The position numbers and the translations under genes were made by a program. A stretch of 64,000 nucleotides of DNA from assembly GCA_907163345.1 (NCBI GenBank), contig CAJQUN010000129.1, forward strand, positions 1,674,001 to 1,738,000, given 5' to 3'. The DNA is from Haberlea rhodopensis. Lineage: Eukaryota; Streptophyta; Magnoliopsida; Lamiales; Gesneriaceae. The notes under the pieces were generated by a model. It ran no database searches, was not told where the DNA came from, and was given only the letters and a program-made list of their open reading frames with translations. Position 1 is the stretch's first letter. Every line of letters starts with the position of its first letter. This document shows, one piece after another, positions 48,788 to 59,579 of the stretch.

Positions 48788-50533
48788 ATGAAATTAGGTT
48801 TTGGTATGGGTGCGGTTTCGTGGAATGATGAGGATAAGGCCATGGCGGTGGCGGTTTTGGGGTGTAAGGCTTTTGATTACTTGACCTCAGGTTCTGTTTC
48901 TGATGAATGCTCATTGATGACTATGGGGAATGATGAGAATTTGCAGAATAAGCTTTCAGGTCTTGTGGAGGGCACAAGTTCTGCAGGTTTTTGTTGGAAT
49001 TATGCAATTTTTTGGCAACTTTCAAGGTCGAAATCTGGTAACTTGGTCTTGGGATGGGGGGATGGGTGTTGTCGTGAGCCTCGAGATGACGAGGAAACAA
49101 GTTTGGGTCCAATTTTCAATATAGGACTTGAAGATGAGTCTAAACAGAGAATGAGGAAAAGGGTTCTCCAGAAGTTGCACACTTTGTTCGGAGGAACTGA
49201 TGAGGATAGTTATGCATTTGGATTGGATAGCGTAACCGATATCGAGATGTTTTTCCTTGCATCCATGTACTTTTCCTTCCCTAGGGGAGAAGGAGCTCCG
49301 GGTCAGTGCTATAGATCCGGAAAGCACGTCTGGTTATTTGATGTATTAAAGTCATCGACTGATTATTGTTTTAGGTCGTTTCTCGCAAAGTTGGCAGGGA
49401 TGCAAACGATTGTTTTGGTTCCAACTGATGTTGGGGTGGTTGAGTTAGGATCGGTCAGATATGTCCCTGAAAGTTTGAATCTCTTGAAGGTGATTAAGTC
49501 ATCCTTTCCGTTGCTACTTAGGGTCAAACAGGTTGAAACTGTTGCGGCAGTAACCGACAAAAATGATGCCGACGCCATTTCTAATTTGGGAGACCTCAAG
49601 AAACCAGAGGGCATTCCCAAGATTTTCGGACAGGACTTGAATTCTGCTCGTGTGCAATTTAGGGAAAAACTTGCCTTCAAAAAAGTGGAAGATAGGAATT
49701 TTGATGCGGATCCAAATGGAAACAGGCTGCCGCTAACACACACTCGAAATGGTTTTCATGCGGCGACATGGGCGAAGTACAGCAATGTGAAGCCTAGGAA
49801 CTCTGTAGAGATTTACAGTCCTCATACCACCGCAAAGTATCTTCATGAGCCAGTCAATGGTGCTAGGCAAGAGTTTCGGCTGAACACTGCTATGAATCAA
49901 ATACCGAGAAAAATGCAGATTGAATTTACTTGTACCACGTCAAAGCCGGCAACTCCACTGTCACACAGCATTGAGTCTGAGCATTCAGATGTCGAAGCTT
50001 CATTTCATGAAGATCATTCAGGGCTACAGACAGAGATGAGGCCTAGAAAACGTGGTCGCAAACCTGCCAATGGTAGAGTTGAGGCCCTCAATCATGTAGA
50101 GGCAGAGAGGCAGCGACGAGAAAAGCTGAATCAACGTTTCTATGCTCTACGAGCAGTTGTGCCAAACATTTCCAAGATGGACAAAGCTTCTCTCCTAGGA
50201 GATGCAATATCTTACATAACCGAACTCCAAATGAGGCTAAAAACCATGGAATCTCAGAGGGAAGAACTCGGAAACATGTCAAGAGTGGAAGTATCGGTTC
50301 CAAGCATTAAAATCCAAGCTAATTGTGAAGAAATCGCCGTGAAGGTGAGTAGTCCGATGAGCACTCACCCTATATCAAGTATTTTCCAAGCTATCAAGAA
50401 TGCTCAGGCAACGATCTTGGAAGCCAAAATGGCCACAGGGAGTGAGAAAGTGTTTCACACATTTGTGGTAAAATCACATGGATCGAACCCGCTAACTAAG
50501 GAGAAGTTGATTCATGCATTATCCGGTCCATGA
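48788..50533 (+). CDS. bHLH transcription factor, JAM/bHLH13-like
   Basis: 581 aa from the ATG at 48788 (MKLGFGMGAVSWNDEDKAM). The frame is open upstream to 48701, but the extra 29 residues do not look conserved. A bHLH-MYC_N (JAZ-interacting) domain spans about residues 10-210, with FCWNYAIFWQLSR, LGWGDGCCREP and MYFSFPRGEGAPG. The basic region NHVEAERQRREKLNQRF and the helix-loop-helix lie at about 435-485. His, Glu and Arg contacts for E-/G-box binding are present. The C-terminus is ACT-like. It is single-exon, as usual in this clade. In Arabidopsis, JAM1-3 (bHLH17, 13, 3) repress jasmonate responses by competing with MYC2 for G-boxes. Confidence 0.93.
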   Translation: MKLGFGMGAVSWNDEDKAMAVAVLGCKAFDYLTSGSVSDECSLMTMGNDENLQNKLSGLVEGTSSAGFCWNYAIFWQLSRSKSGNLVLGWGDGCCREPRDDEETSLGPIFNIGLEDESKQRMRKRVLQKLHTLFGGTDEDSYAFGLDSVTDIEMFFLASMYFSFPRGEGAPGQCYRSGKHVWLFDVLKSSTDYCFRSFLAKLAGMQTIVLVPTDVGVVELGSVRYVPESLNLLKVIKSSFPLLLRVKQVETVAAVTDKNDADAISNLGDLKKPEGIPKIFGQDLNSARVQFREKLAFKKVEDRNFDADPNGNRLPLTHTRNGFHAATWAKYSNVKPRNSVEIYSPHTTAKYLHEPVNGARQEFRLNTAMNQIPRKMQIEFTCTTSKPATPLSHSIESEHSDVEASFHEDHSGLQTEMRPRKRGRKPANGRVEALNHVEAERQRREKLNQRFYALRAVVPNISKMDKASLLGDAISYITELQMRLKTMESQREELGNMSRVEVSVPSIKIQANCEEIAVKVSSPMSTHPISSIFQAIKNAQATILEAKMATGSEKVFHTFVVKSHGSNPLTKEKLIHALSGP

Positions 50534-51694
50534 GTCCAGATCCTCACAGCCGTAGGTTACTATAGTAAGGTTATGGCATGATGTTTATGAAACAATATGG
50601 AAACTTCTGTGGAAAATACAGCCGAATATGCTAGCGTTAGACTAAAATTTACCTTTGGCCTGGAGGGTATCATCTTTCTGTATGTTTATAGTATACAATA
50701 TTATGTCAAAAAAATTATTTGATTCTTAATTTCCTTGCTTTGTTTATATATTTCCCAATTTTGCATGTCTTTTACATCACATTAATGTGATTTCGCTGTA
50801 ATAATCTTGGCCTTCATTCATGGTATTTATGTACTTTATTTGTTCAAAGATTGATTGACGTGAAATACTTGTTGATGTTTGCTGGAGTGGAGGAAGAGAG
50901 AGCCCGTTGTAATTAATGTATGTATTTTTTCTATATTCATACATACTATAGAAGTAAGACTTGAGTCTCCATATATCTCAAAATATTTAATTTTTAATCT
51001 TGTGTTTATTTAGATTCGTAAATTTAAATTTCAGAATGTTGGAATTATTTTGTTGGGGCCGGTGCATGTTGGATGAAGTTTGGTTCTGTCAGTACCGTGT
51101 TGGGCACAATTGTTTGAAGGAAGAAAATGAGTTGAGTAGCTGCTACTCCACGAATATTCCGTATGAATAGTGTTCTGTATTGATAGGCGATAGTTATCCT
51201 TGATAGTGATATTCTCATCAATATTAGATATAATATTCTCTTACTGAGAGTTGGGCTGGTCCATTCTGACAGCTCTATTGATAGCTATCCTTGATAGTGA
51301 TATTCTCATCAATATTAGATATAATATTCTCTTACTGCGAGTAATGTGATCCAACTTTTTTGAAAATGTGTGGCATGTGGGAGCAACTATTTAAGCCGGG
51401 TCATGGGAAAATGAACTTATTTGACCAGGACTTTTATTAATTAATTAATTCATTCATTACAAATTGTCATTACTATGATTTGATTAGTCATTTGTATCTT
51501 GTCGTAATCGCATTGCTTCGTTTCTAACGTTCTCAATGGTAGTCGCAAATCTATGCTAAACTCAGTAAAATAAGCAGACGAACTTAATAGTAAAATTGAT
51601 GGAAAAGATGTGAGCCAAACAGACTTGTTGCTATTTTGGCTTTTGGCTATAGCTTCTTTTGCCCATACTCCATATCCCCGACAAATTGCTTTAC

Positions 51695-51730
<36 letters not shown>

Positions 51731-52032
51731 CCCACTTTTGAATTGGACGGACCCACCCATGAATCAAAAATACAAATCATTTTCCTAAATTTATATTCGG
51801 CTATTAAAATAAGTCTGACTTTAGTAAAAGCCAAAATTGTGGTTTCATTTATACATTTTAAATTTATTATCATAATTATAATTTATTGTGATGGTGAAAT
51901 TGTTTAACTTTGTCTCAAAATTATTATATGATCATGTGCATGCACAATGTTTAATTTTTAAAATATACTGTATCGTGTTGCAATAATTTGTGAAGTAATG
52001 AAAATAGGAATCAAAACAGTGGATATGGTGGA
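50534..52032. other. Spacer downstream of the bHLH gene
   Basis: Holds a 62-bp block present twice 91 bp apart (51189-51250 and 51280-51341) and a (TA)n run at 51698-51727. No gene. Confidence 0.45.
51189..51341. repeat. Direct repeat, period 91 bp
   Basis: GATAGTTATCCTTGATAGTG at 51189 and GATAGCTATCCTTGATAGTG at 51280, each continuing identically for about 60 bp. Confidence 0.8.
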
Positions 52033-52356
52033 GATTAAGGATCATGAGGCGGGTTCGGGACGGGTTTGATCAAACAAGCAACCCACTCGCTAACAAAAAA
52101 AGGCAGAACCGCCTCACCCGCCATGAAAACAAGTTTTTTTTAATACAAAATTTTAGCTAGAAATCAAATTTGAACACAAGAATGAGTTTTTTGATTGAAT
52201 TTCATGTTTTCTCTAGTAAATATTTATAATAAACATTATATCTTTAAGCAACCAAATCTTTATTAATTTGCTCCCATTTCCTTCAAAATGTCTAACTTAT
52301 TTAACATGAACATATGAGCTTTGATAAAAAAATTAAATAATGATATTTTATTATTA

Positions 52357-54365
52357 GGGGAAATTGCATATTGGTGCTGTTTCCAAAAAGTTAATTCAAA
52401 TAAGTCTAGCAAAAAATAATGTTTACAAAAAAATACAGGTAGAAGAGAATTAAATTCACATAAGTTCACTTTTTAAAGAGTTGGTTTACAAATGTGTTTT
52501 TTAGTTCCCAAAATACCCTTAAGTTATAAAAAAACTCTAAACCTAATTTCACATTAACTATTAACGTCATTCATTTTCCCCCTCTGCACGTAAATCTCCA
52601 ATTTTCGACGATTCTCAGATCATTATTTTCTTCATCATCTTGTCGCTTAATCTCGTCGCCCCGACCTAAAAATTATTTGCTAAAATTTTATGCACATGAA
52701 ATATGTTTGAATTAAATCATCTAAATTGTTCGTAGCATTTGGAAACTTTTTGAATCGAAGAAGACATCGGACTACTCTGCAGATATAATTTTCGGATCTG
52801 CTCTGCGCACTCCATCGTGTGTGTGTATATTGTGTGTATATGTGATTATAAATTTGAATACTGATGCTAAAGTTTAGATAGCGTTGTCCGTTGATATGTT
52901 TTTTTTTTAAAAAAAAATCTTTCATGGCTTTGACTGATGCATATGTATGAAGAAGTAATGTATGAATTGGTGTTCGAGCTTATTTGTTCATTTCCAAATT
53001 TGACATTCTGGCATCAAGATATTGCAACGAAGAAGATGACCCAGAGAAAAAATAATTGGTGCACGAAAATAATAAAAAGTAACTGGTGCACGAAAATATA
53101 ACATTTGTGCACGAAAATCATAAAAAGTAATTGGTGCACAAAAATCATAAAATTTAACTGGTGCACGAAAATATAACCTTGGTGCACGAAAATCATAAAA
53201 AGTAACTGGTGCACGAAAATGATAAAAAAGTAACTGGTGCACGAAAATATAACCTTGGTGCACGAAAATGATAAAAAGTAACTGGTGCACGAAAATATAA
53301 CATTGGTGCACGAAAATATAACACTGATGCAATAAAATACAACACTGGTGCACGAACTTTGTGTTAATTAACTGATGCACAAAATTTACAAAAAGCAAAC
53401 TGGTGCACGAAAATATAACCTTGGTGCACGAAAATCATAAAAGTAACTGGTGCACGAAAATGATAAAAAGTAACTGGTGCACGAAATTATAAAAAGTAAC
53501 TGGTGCACGAAAATATATCATTGGTGCACGAAAATATAACACTGATGCACGAAAATAAAAACACCGGTGCACGAACTTTGTGTTAATTAACTGATGCACA
53601 AAATTTGCAAAAAACAAACTGGTGCACGAAATATAATAACTGGTGCACGAAATTAAATGGTTCGTGCATCACCCACTTTATTGTATGGTTCGTGCATCAC
53701 CCACTTGCGATTATGATTCGTGCATCACATACTTTTTCTATGTTTTTAATTTTTGTGCATTTATTACTGATTTTCAATTTCGTGCATCAGTAGCCGATTT
53801 TAATTTTCATGCATCAATTACTGATTTTTCGTGCATTAGTTACTGATTTTCAATCTTTCGTGCACCAGTTATTGTTAATAATTTTCGTGCACCAGTTATT
53901 TTTTATCTGGGTCATCTTCTTCGTTGCATATTTCAGACTGTAAATTCTGTAAATGAGCAAAGAAGCACGGACACCAATGCATAATAACTAAAAAACCTCA
54001 AAATGCAACAAACAGTAAATATATGTATATATATACTCTTACACACACAAACACACACACATACTGGAATTGAAAAAAAATCTGGAACGAAGTAATGAAA
54101 CAGAAAATCGAAAAGATGAAGAGAAAAACCAACTGTAAGAAATCGTAACTGGCGAGAGAGATTACGAGGAGATTTGAATCGCAGTGGTGCAAGAAAGAGA
54201 TTTAACGAAGTGTTGTAACAGATTGAAACTTTTTATATTACCGCCTTTTCTTATTAAGGGCACTTTTGTCATTTAAACCTAAAGTTGACTTAAATGATTG
54301 CAAGTTATTTTCCTGGACTAGGATGAATAAAGTTTTACTATTGGGTACCGACCTGAACTTTCCCC
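52357..54365. mobile_element. MULE-like element carrying opposed tandem arrays
   Basis: 2,009 bp from GGGGAAATTGCATATTGG to the complement of the same type of end (ACCTGAACTTTCCCC). Flanks TTATTATTA (52348-52356) and TTATTTTTA (54366-54374) match at 8 of 9 positions, as for a Mutator-like insertion. The perfectly shared TTA would also fit a PIF/Harbinger insertion. No transposase. The centre is the inverted array at 53015-53935. Non-repetitive flanks inside (52550-52990 and 53940-54230) look gene-like in composition but encode nothing recognisable. Confidence 0.65.
53015..53935. repeat. Inverted pair of GGTGCACGAAAAT arrays
   Basis: From 53040 to 53645 more than 25 units of (T/C)TGGTGCACGAAAAT(n) run in one direction, with spacing of 16-30 bp. 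From 53655 to 53905 the complement (TTCGTGCATCA / TTTTCGTGCACCAG) runs back. The outer arms are complementary: CAACGAAGAAGATGACCCAG at 53025-53044 and CTGGGTCATCTTCTTCGTTG at 53908-53927. Long ORFs here are repeat translations, not genes. Confidence 0.9.
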
Positions 54366-54543
54366 TTATTTTTAATGGAATGCATATTCAATATTAAATG
54401 TTCAAAAAAAAAATGTAGTGGGACGGGTCTGGGGTAATTTTGGCACCCTACCCCATTTCAAAAGCCAGTTGAAGCAGGTTCAGACCCATCCTGAAAGGAC
54501 GGGTTGAATATGGATCGGGGTCTAGATCCGCACAATTGCCATC

Positions 54544-55073
54544 TTAATAGAGACTTTGGAAAACAAATATTTCATAAAAAGGTGAAAACAAAAATGGCCC
54601 CAAATCTTCACATTGGAACCACTTAAATTAAATGCGGGCCTAGTGGGCTGGATATTGGGTAGCTTGTTAAACTGGCCCGGACCTAGTTTAAGATTTACAT
54701 GGCCAAACAAAACAAACCTCATTTATTTAAATAATAAATAATAATCTCTTCATATCTTTTCAAATAATAATTCTATTTTGAAATTTACCCTGTATATTTT
54801 GTGTCTGGCGTTTGGTTCCTTTCTGTTTTATATTTCCTCGGCCACAAAAAATTCACAACATCAAAAGGTCAGTTTGTTGTCAATTATCACCACATGATTC
54901 AATATTGGACTTGATTGCTTTATTGTTGAATCTGAATCTTGCTGATTCAATCGGTGGTAACTTGGCAATGCAGTTGTTTAAGTGTTTGTAAAAATGCCCC
55001 AATGAGAAAAATTGGTTGAATATTTATTTTGCTTTCATATTTCACTTGTACGCCGCGGAAACGAGCTCAGCCA
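54544..55073 (+). other. Spacer and CNX3 promoter
   Basis: No other gene seen. TGGGCT and GGCCCG motifs at 54640-54690. Confidence 0.4.
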
Positions 55074-55962
55074 ATGATGTTTCTTCGTCGAGTTGCATCT
55101 AAAATTAAGCCTCTGCCGAGAAGTACTAGGTTCTTTACCAGCGACTCGAGCCATGATCTTTCTAGAGCTATCGCGGAGCTTAATCAGGTAGCCTTTCTTC
55201 TGTTAATGTGTTTGCTAAATGCCAAACGTTAAAGCCTAATAAATAATTTTTTTTTGGCGGTACTATGTTTATACCCAAGTTTCAAGTCTTTGGCATTGAA
55301 GTTGGAAGTCTAATTAACCGTGTAAAATTTGAAGTTGCATTTTGAATTAATCAGAATGCCAATTTTCGTAGTAGGAAATGGAATCTGTTTTCGGTAAACC
55401 TCATGCATCTCGTTCTCCAGACAACCAAGTTCTGGCACAAGAATCCCAGTTTCTAAGCAACAATTTGACACAAAAAGAACCGGTCTCTGGTTTGTCTCAT
55501 GTCGATAGTAAAGGTGCAGCCCAAATGGTTGATATCTCTTCCAAAGAGATTACCAAGAGAGTGGCTGTTGCGAGTTGCAAAGTTATTTTAGGCCAGAAGG
55601 TGTTTGATTTGGTTTCTTCCAACCAGATGGCAAAAGGAGATGTCCTTGGTGTTGCCAAGATTGCTGGTGTTTGTGGGGCTAAGCAAACTAGCAATCTTAT
55701 TCCATTATGTCACAACATTAATTTGACAAATGTTTGTGTGGACTTGAAATTAAATCCTCGTGATCTTAGCGTTGAAATACTAGGTGAAGCTGCCTCAACC
55801 GGAAGAACTGGGGTGGAAATGGAAGCATTGACAGCAGTAACGGTTGCCGGTCTGACCGTTTATGATATGTGCAAAGCTGCTTCAAAGGATATTCTCCTTA
55901 CGGATGTACGGCTTGAACACAAGAGCGGTGGTAAAAGTGGGGAATGGACCAGGAAAAATTGA
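55074..55962 (+). CDS. CNX3: Cyclic pyranopterin monophosphate synthase, mitochondrial (MoaC type)
   Basis: Two exons, 55074-55187 and 55375-55962, joined in phase 0; 233 aa. The N-terminus MMFLRRVASKIKPLPRSTRF is a typical mitochondrial presequence. The MoaC domain starts at AAQMVDISSKEITKRVA and includes KGDVLGVAKIAGVCGAKQTS, LIPLCHNI (catalytic-site His region) and TGVEMEALTAV, ending DVRLEHKSGGKSG. The enzyme acts with CNX2 in the mitochondrial matrix on the first step of molybdenum-cofactor synthesis, from GTP to cPMP. The protein is somewhat shorter than the Arabidopsis one, with the difference in the poorly conserved linker. The start is the first ATG after the in-frame upstream leader. 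Confidence 0.93.
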
Positions 55963-56776
55963 TTTCTATGCTCGAAATGCACAATCTGTTGTCTGTCGAC
56001 TTCTTGATCGTCTTACTTATCATGTATTACTAGATTAAAAGGCGTTGGACATTTAATATCCCATGCATACAACCTTTCTAGTCATTGACCACTCAAGTAA
56101 AGAAAAAAACGTTTTAGTTTATTGGAGTCAATTCGACTCTAAAATATTGAAAATTTTACAAAATATTTGGATTATTCTAATCGTTGGTGTCATTTGATAT
56201 ATAAAAAAAATTATAATATGTAATAGTCCAATTAAATCACAAAATGGACAGAAAATCTTGAGCGTTGTATTATATTTTGAATTGATTATTGAAACGTAAA
56301 ACAATGATTTGGTTGCATTTTTAAGGAAAAGAACAAAGTGGCTTGAATTTTCTTTTGTATAGAACTCCATTCCTAAGATCACCTAAGGTATTTTCATCTC
56401 TCTCTTTACTCATAGAGCTTGAAATCTTTGCTTAGTTGACAGTCAAGAAATTAAGATATACAGTTCTATTCCCAGTTGTGGAGATGCACAATTCTACTCC
56501 TAATTTATTTATATTTCTTTTGGGGAAACGTTCATCTAACGAGAGGGGGTTAAAGGACGAAGCCTCATCAAGAAAAGCATATTCAATCAAGAACCTCTTC
56601 TATCCTCCTTTTTCTCTGTTCATCTTCGATACCCGGAAAATTTCAAATATTTCCTGAAAAAATATCTCATTCGTTAAAGGGAGCAACCCTTAATAGGATA
56701 ACAAATAATCCACCAACTTTCGGGAGCAACCATTTATTTTGAAACTCAAAAAGATTACAAAAGAAGATTTTCAAGA
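55963..56776. other. Spacer
   Basis: CNX3 3'UTR, then AT-rich DNA without a gene; small ORFs show no domain. Confidence 0.4.
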
Positions 56777-57890
56777 ATGGAATCTAACATTGAATGCGTA
56801 TCAATCCATGACGGAATGCATGAGGATGAGATCCTTAACTCTCATCCCTTTTCTCAGTTTTCATCTACAAAGCCATCTCACAATAATATTCTCAATGGTG
56901 GGATGACTGCTCCGGCCACAAGTGTTCATGAGCTTCTGGAATGCCCTGTTTGTACCAATTCTATGTATCCGTCAGGTTTGTTATCTTGAGTCATTCTTTT
57001 ATTATTGATAATTTAGTATTATTTAAATTTTTGGGGTTGATTGATTTGTTGTTGATTGTTGTCAAGAGTTACTCTTTTCTCACCCTTGTTTTTGCAAGAA
57101 GTACTGGTTTGTGCTCAAGGTTGTAATTTGTGCAGACAGTAACATTTTGCTGCAAAAAATAGTGTAGTTTGGATCTGTGTTTAGGTCCCTTGGTTCGAAA
57201 AATTGGATGATGTAGCAAGAACTATTCACTATAAGGTTTATGCGCTGACTTGTAGGATTGACCAATTGATCCCTTTTGTTCTTTAGTTAGTTGAATTCTT
57301 GAAACTGTCAGAAAATGATCTCTCATGTATTCAGCTGGTTGATTCATTCTCAATTGCTTTCTGAATGAAGTCATTTCCTTTGGTCAATCTTGTCTAGAGA
57401 ACGGCTAGTGATATTTAAGGAATATATTTTCGGGCTCTTTTTATGAATTTTCGTCCTAATTGCCTCTATAAGCTCATTGCTTCCTCATTTTCATATCCAT
57501 TTATGTATCCAGGTCTTCCATTGTTTTAGTTAGTATTTTTGCCTTCATTTCGAATCTTTCCAACTTGGAATGGCTCCTGTATATATGGCCTTTCTTCGGT
57601 TCATGGGAGATGAAATGGAGTCTCGGAACTTTAGCTACAGTTTGGAGGTTGGTGGAAACGGTAGGAAACTTACCCTCGAAGCATTAGAGACAGTCACAGA
57701 AAGGTTCGAGAGTCACGATGGCCTCATCATACAGCGCAACATGGCACTTTTTTTCTCAGGGGGAGGTAAGAACGAGCTTAAGCTTCGTGTAACGGGTCGC
57801 ATATGGAAGGAACCACAGAATCCAGATGGTGGAGCTTGCATACCCAACTCTGTAGTTAATTTTTTGTTTGGTGGATTTTTTCTTGACTGA
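56777..57890 (+). pseudogene. SINAT-type E3 ubiquitin ligase, exon-loss pseudogene
   Basis: 56777-56986 encodes a SINAT first exon ending TSVHELLECPVCTNSMYPS, the start of the RING. 57512-57890 encodes the end of the TRAF-like SINA domain (YFCLHFESFQLGMAPVYMAF, MALFFSGGG, LRVTGRIWKE). The middle exon, with the rest of the RING, both SIAH zinc fingers and the first half of the TRAF fold, is absent from the 530 bp between. An in-frame TAG precedes YFCLHFE. A small deletion after GGNGRKL shifts the frame and then restores it by ESHDG. The C-terminus runs past the usual CIPN end. Normal SINATs ubiquitinate targets such as NAC or autophagy factors; this copy cannot. Confidence 0.85.
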
Positions 57891-58011
57891 GCTGAAATGT
57901 TCAACAAATGCTCTCAGTGACTATTGTCTGCTGCTGGATTTTTCAGTAAATTCATAAGCTACCTTTCGCATAATTGTTGACCTTTTATCTCAGTATATTT
58001 TCGAAATTCTT

Positions 58012-58189
58012 TTTTTTGATCGGTATAAATGGGCAAATTCGGTGCACGAAACTCCCACGATGCACGGGGTCCGGGAGGGATCGGGTCAATTGAGCCTAAT
58101 GTACCCAGCTTTCTCATCAAACTCATGACCTCTAGATCACATGGAAATAACTTTACCGTTGCGCCAACATTCACCCCTTTTTTTGATCG
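58012..58189 (-). mobile_element. tRNA-derived SINE
   Basis: 178 bp on the minus strand, with a 19-bp target duplication (57993-58011 and 58190-58208). The 5' part has a tRNA-like A box (TGTTGGCGCAACGG) and a weakened B box (GGTCATGAGTTTGA). The body holds GGACCCCGTGCATCGTGGGA and the 3' end is an A run. The same type of SINE is common in eudicots. An 18-bp CGATCAAAAAAA-type motif occurs at both ends. Confidence 0.75.
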
Positions 58190-58208
58190 GTATATTTTCG
58201 AAATTCTT

Positions 58209-58705
58209 GGCTACTGAATCTGGAAGTATGGATTTCAGTATTTGTTTTTCCATGTTTGAAAGTGGCAGACGTAGTTGTGGGAAATTTTAAAAACTTTCTT
58301 TGTAGCTTTTTAAGTACAATTTTTATCATCCTTTTATTATAAATTGTGGTTAAAATTGCTAATCCAACGTATTATAAAAATGGTCTCATAGAATATAGGC
58401 ATTTGCAACAGTAGTTCCATACTTTTTCAAAAGAAATTATGTTTTAACAAAAGTTTTGTTGATATTTTGGCTAATATTTTTGGACCGACTTGTTCGCATT
58501 GTTGATATACGCAAATATTGTTAAAAAAATATTATAACCAAATTTAGGATACCCTCACATAAGCTAGAATCTAGATTTGTCCCGACATTATCAAATAACT
58601 TCGTAAAATCCGAATAAATCTACCAGTCTTCTTCATTTCATGGCTGCCCCAACAGACACACATGCCATTATCCATCTAAAATTTCAATCATATACCCAGT
58701 CCTAA
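58209..58705. other. Spacer
   Basis: Promoter side of the next gene; nothing else recognised. Confidence 0.4.
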
Positions 58706-59579
58706 ATGAATATACATATGAAAGTTCTCCAACTTCCCTTCTTCCTCTTCTTGTTCTTTTCATCTGTCGACACCAAGAAACAGTGTCCAACTTCTTACTG
58801 TGGCAGCAACAGCACCCTCCCGATTCGGCACCCGTTCAAATTACATGATAACCAGCCTCAAAATTGTAGCTACACTTATCTGACATGTAATGATCAAGCC
58901 ATAGCCATTTTAAACATTCCATATTCTGGAGATTTTTACGTACGTAGCATAGACTATGATTCCTTGATGATCAAACTGTATGATCCCGAAAACTGTCTCC
59001 CAAGGCGGTTTATGAATCTCAGTCTTTCTTATTCTTACCCTTTAGAGGTCTTAAACTATCAAAATTACACGTTCTATAGCTGTCCTAAGGAGCTGATGGG
59101 AATAACTAATTTAACTGTCATTGATTGTCTGAGCAACTCCTCCACTGCTACAGTAGCTACTAGCGTTATTTCAAGCCTGGTGATGAAAGAATTGTACCGG
59201 TGTAATGAGATCATGACATCTTCGATCCCAGTTTCAGGGTCTGATTCCCCTGATTTTCTGGGAAATCAGACGGATTTTATCTTGCGCTGGTTTCCATTTT
59301 CTTGCAATGGTTGTCCAAATCCGACAGGTATGTATGTATACTTTTTTAGCTTCCTTATTCTTCAATCAGATTTTTCATGTTAAAATCTGGCTCCAGTGTA
59401 GATTAGGTTGGATAATTTTTGCAGGTCTGGTGTCTGAAGATATTGTTGAAACAGCCATCATAATTCTATGGTTACTCCCAATCATACTGCCGCCGTTAAT
59501 CTGCATTTCTTGCTGTGTGCATTTCACCAAAGAGGTTCGATCGGCAGATGGTGAGAAAAAATCCTCTAACGTAACATAA
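58706..59579 (+). CDS. GUB_WAK membrane protein related to ATL20-22 but without a RING
   Basis: Two exons, 58706-59327 and 59425-59579, phase-1 join; 258 aa. A signal peptide (MKVLQLPFFLFLFFSSVDT) is followed by the GUB_WAK pectin-binding-like domain with CPTSYCGSNSTLPIRHPFKL, then LYDPENCLPRR and YSCP. Several N-glycosylation sites (NYT, NLT, NST) and a WFPFSCNGCPNP end follow. Exon 2 gives one membrane helix (AIIILWLLPIILPPLICIS) and about 25 cytosolic residues. In ATL20-22 proteins a RING-H2 follows the helix; here a TAA comes first and none is seen downstream before the next gene copy. Intact frame, so possibly a receptor-like protein without ligase activity, or a truncated copy. Confidence 0.75.

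Larger units (their letters stand above)
52033..54543. mobile_element. hAT MITE split by a nested element
   Basis: The outer pieces 52033-52356 and 54369-54543 together make about 500 bp. Read in reverse they match the 492-bp MITE at 1959-2450 along its length. The CGGG-rich end starts AGGATCATGAGGCGGG and the far end is GCCATCTTA. The outer target duplication is not clear. Confidence 0.65.

Noticed and set aside
52988..53398. 136-aa minus-strand ORF with FVHQ/FRAP repeats
   Set aside because: A direct translation of the GGTGCACGAAAAT array; composition follows the repeat unit.
53015..53935. CRISPR-like appearance of regularly spaced repeats
   Set aside because: Units and spacers are both degenerate, orientation reverses, and the genome is a plant's; it is a minisatellite.
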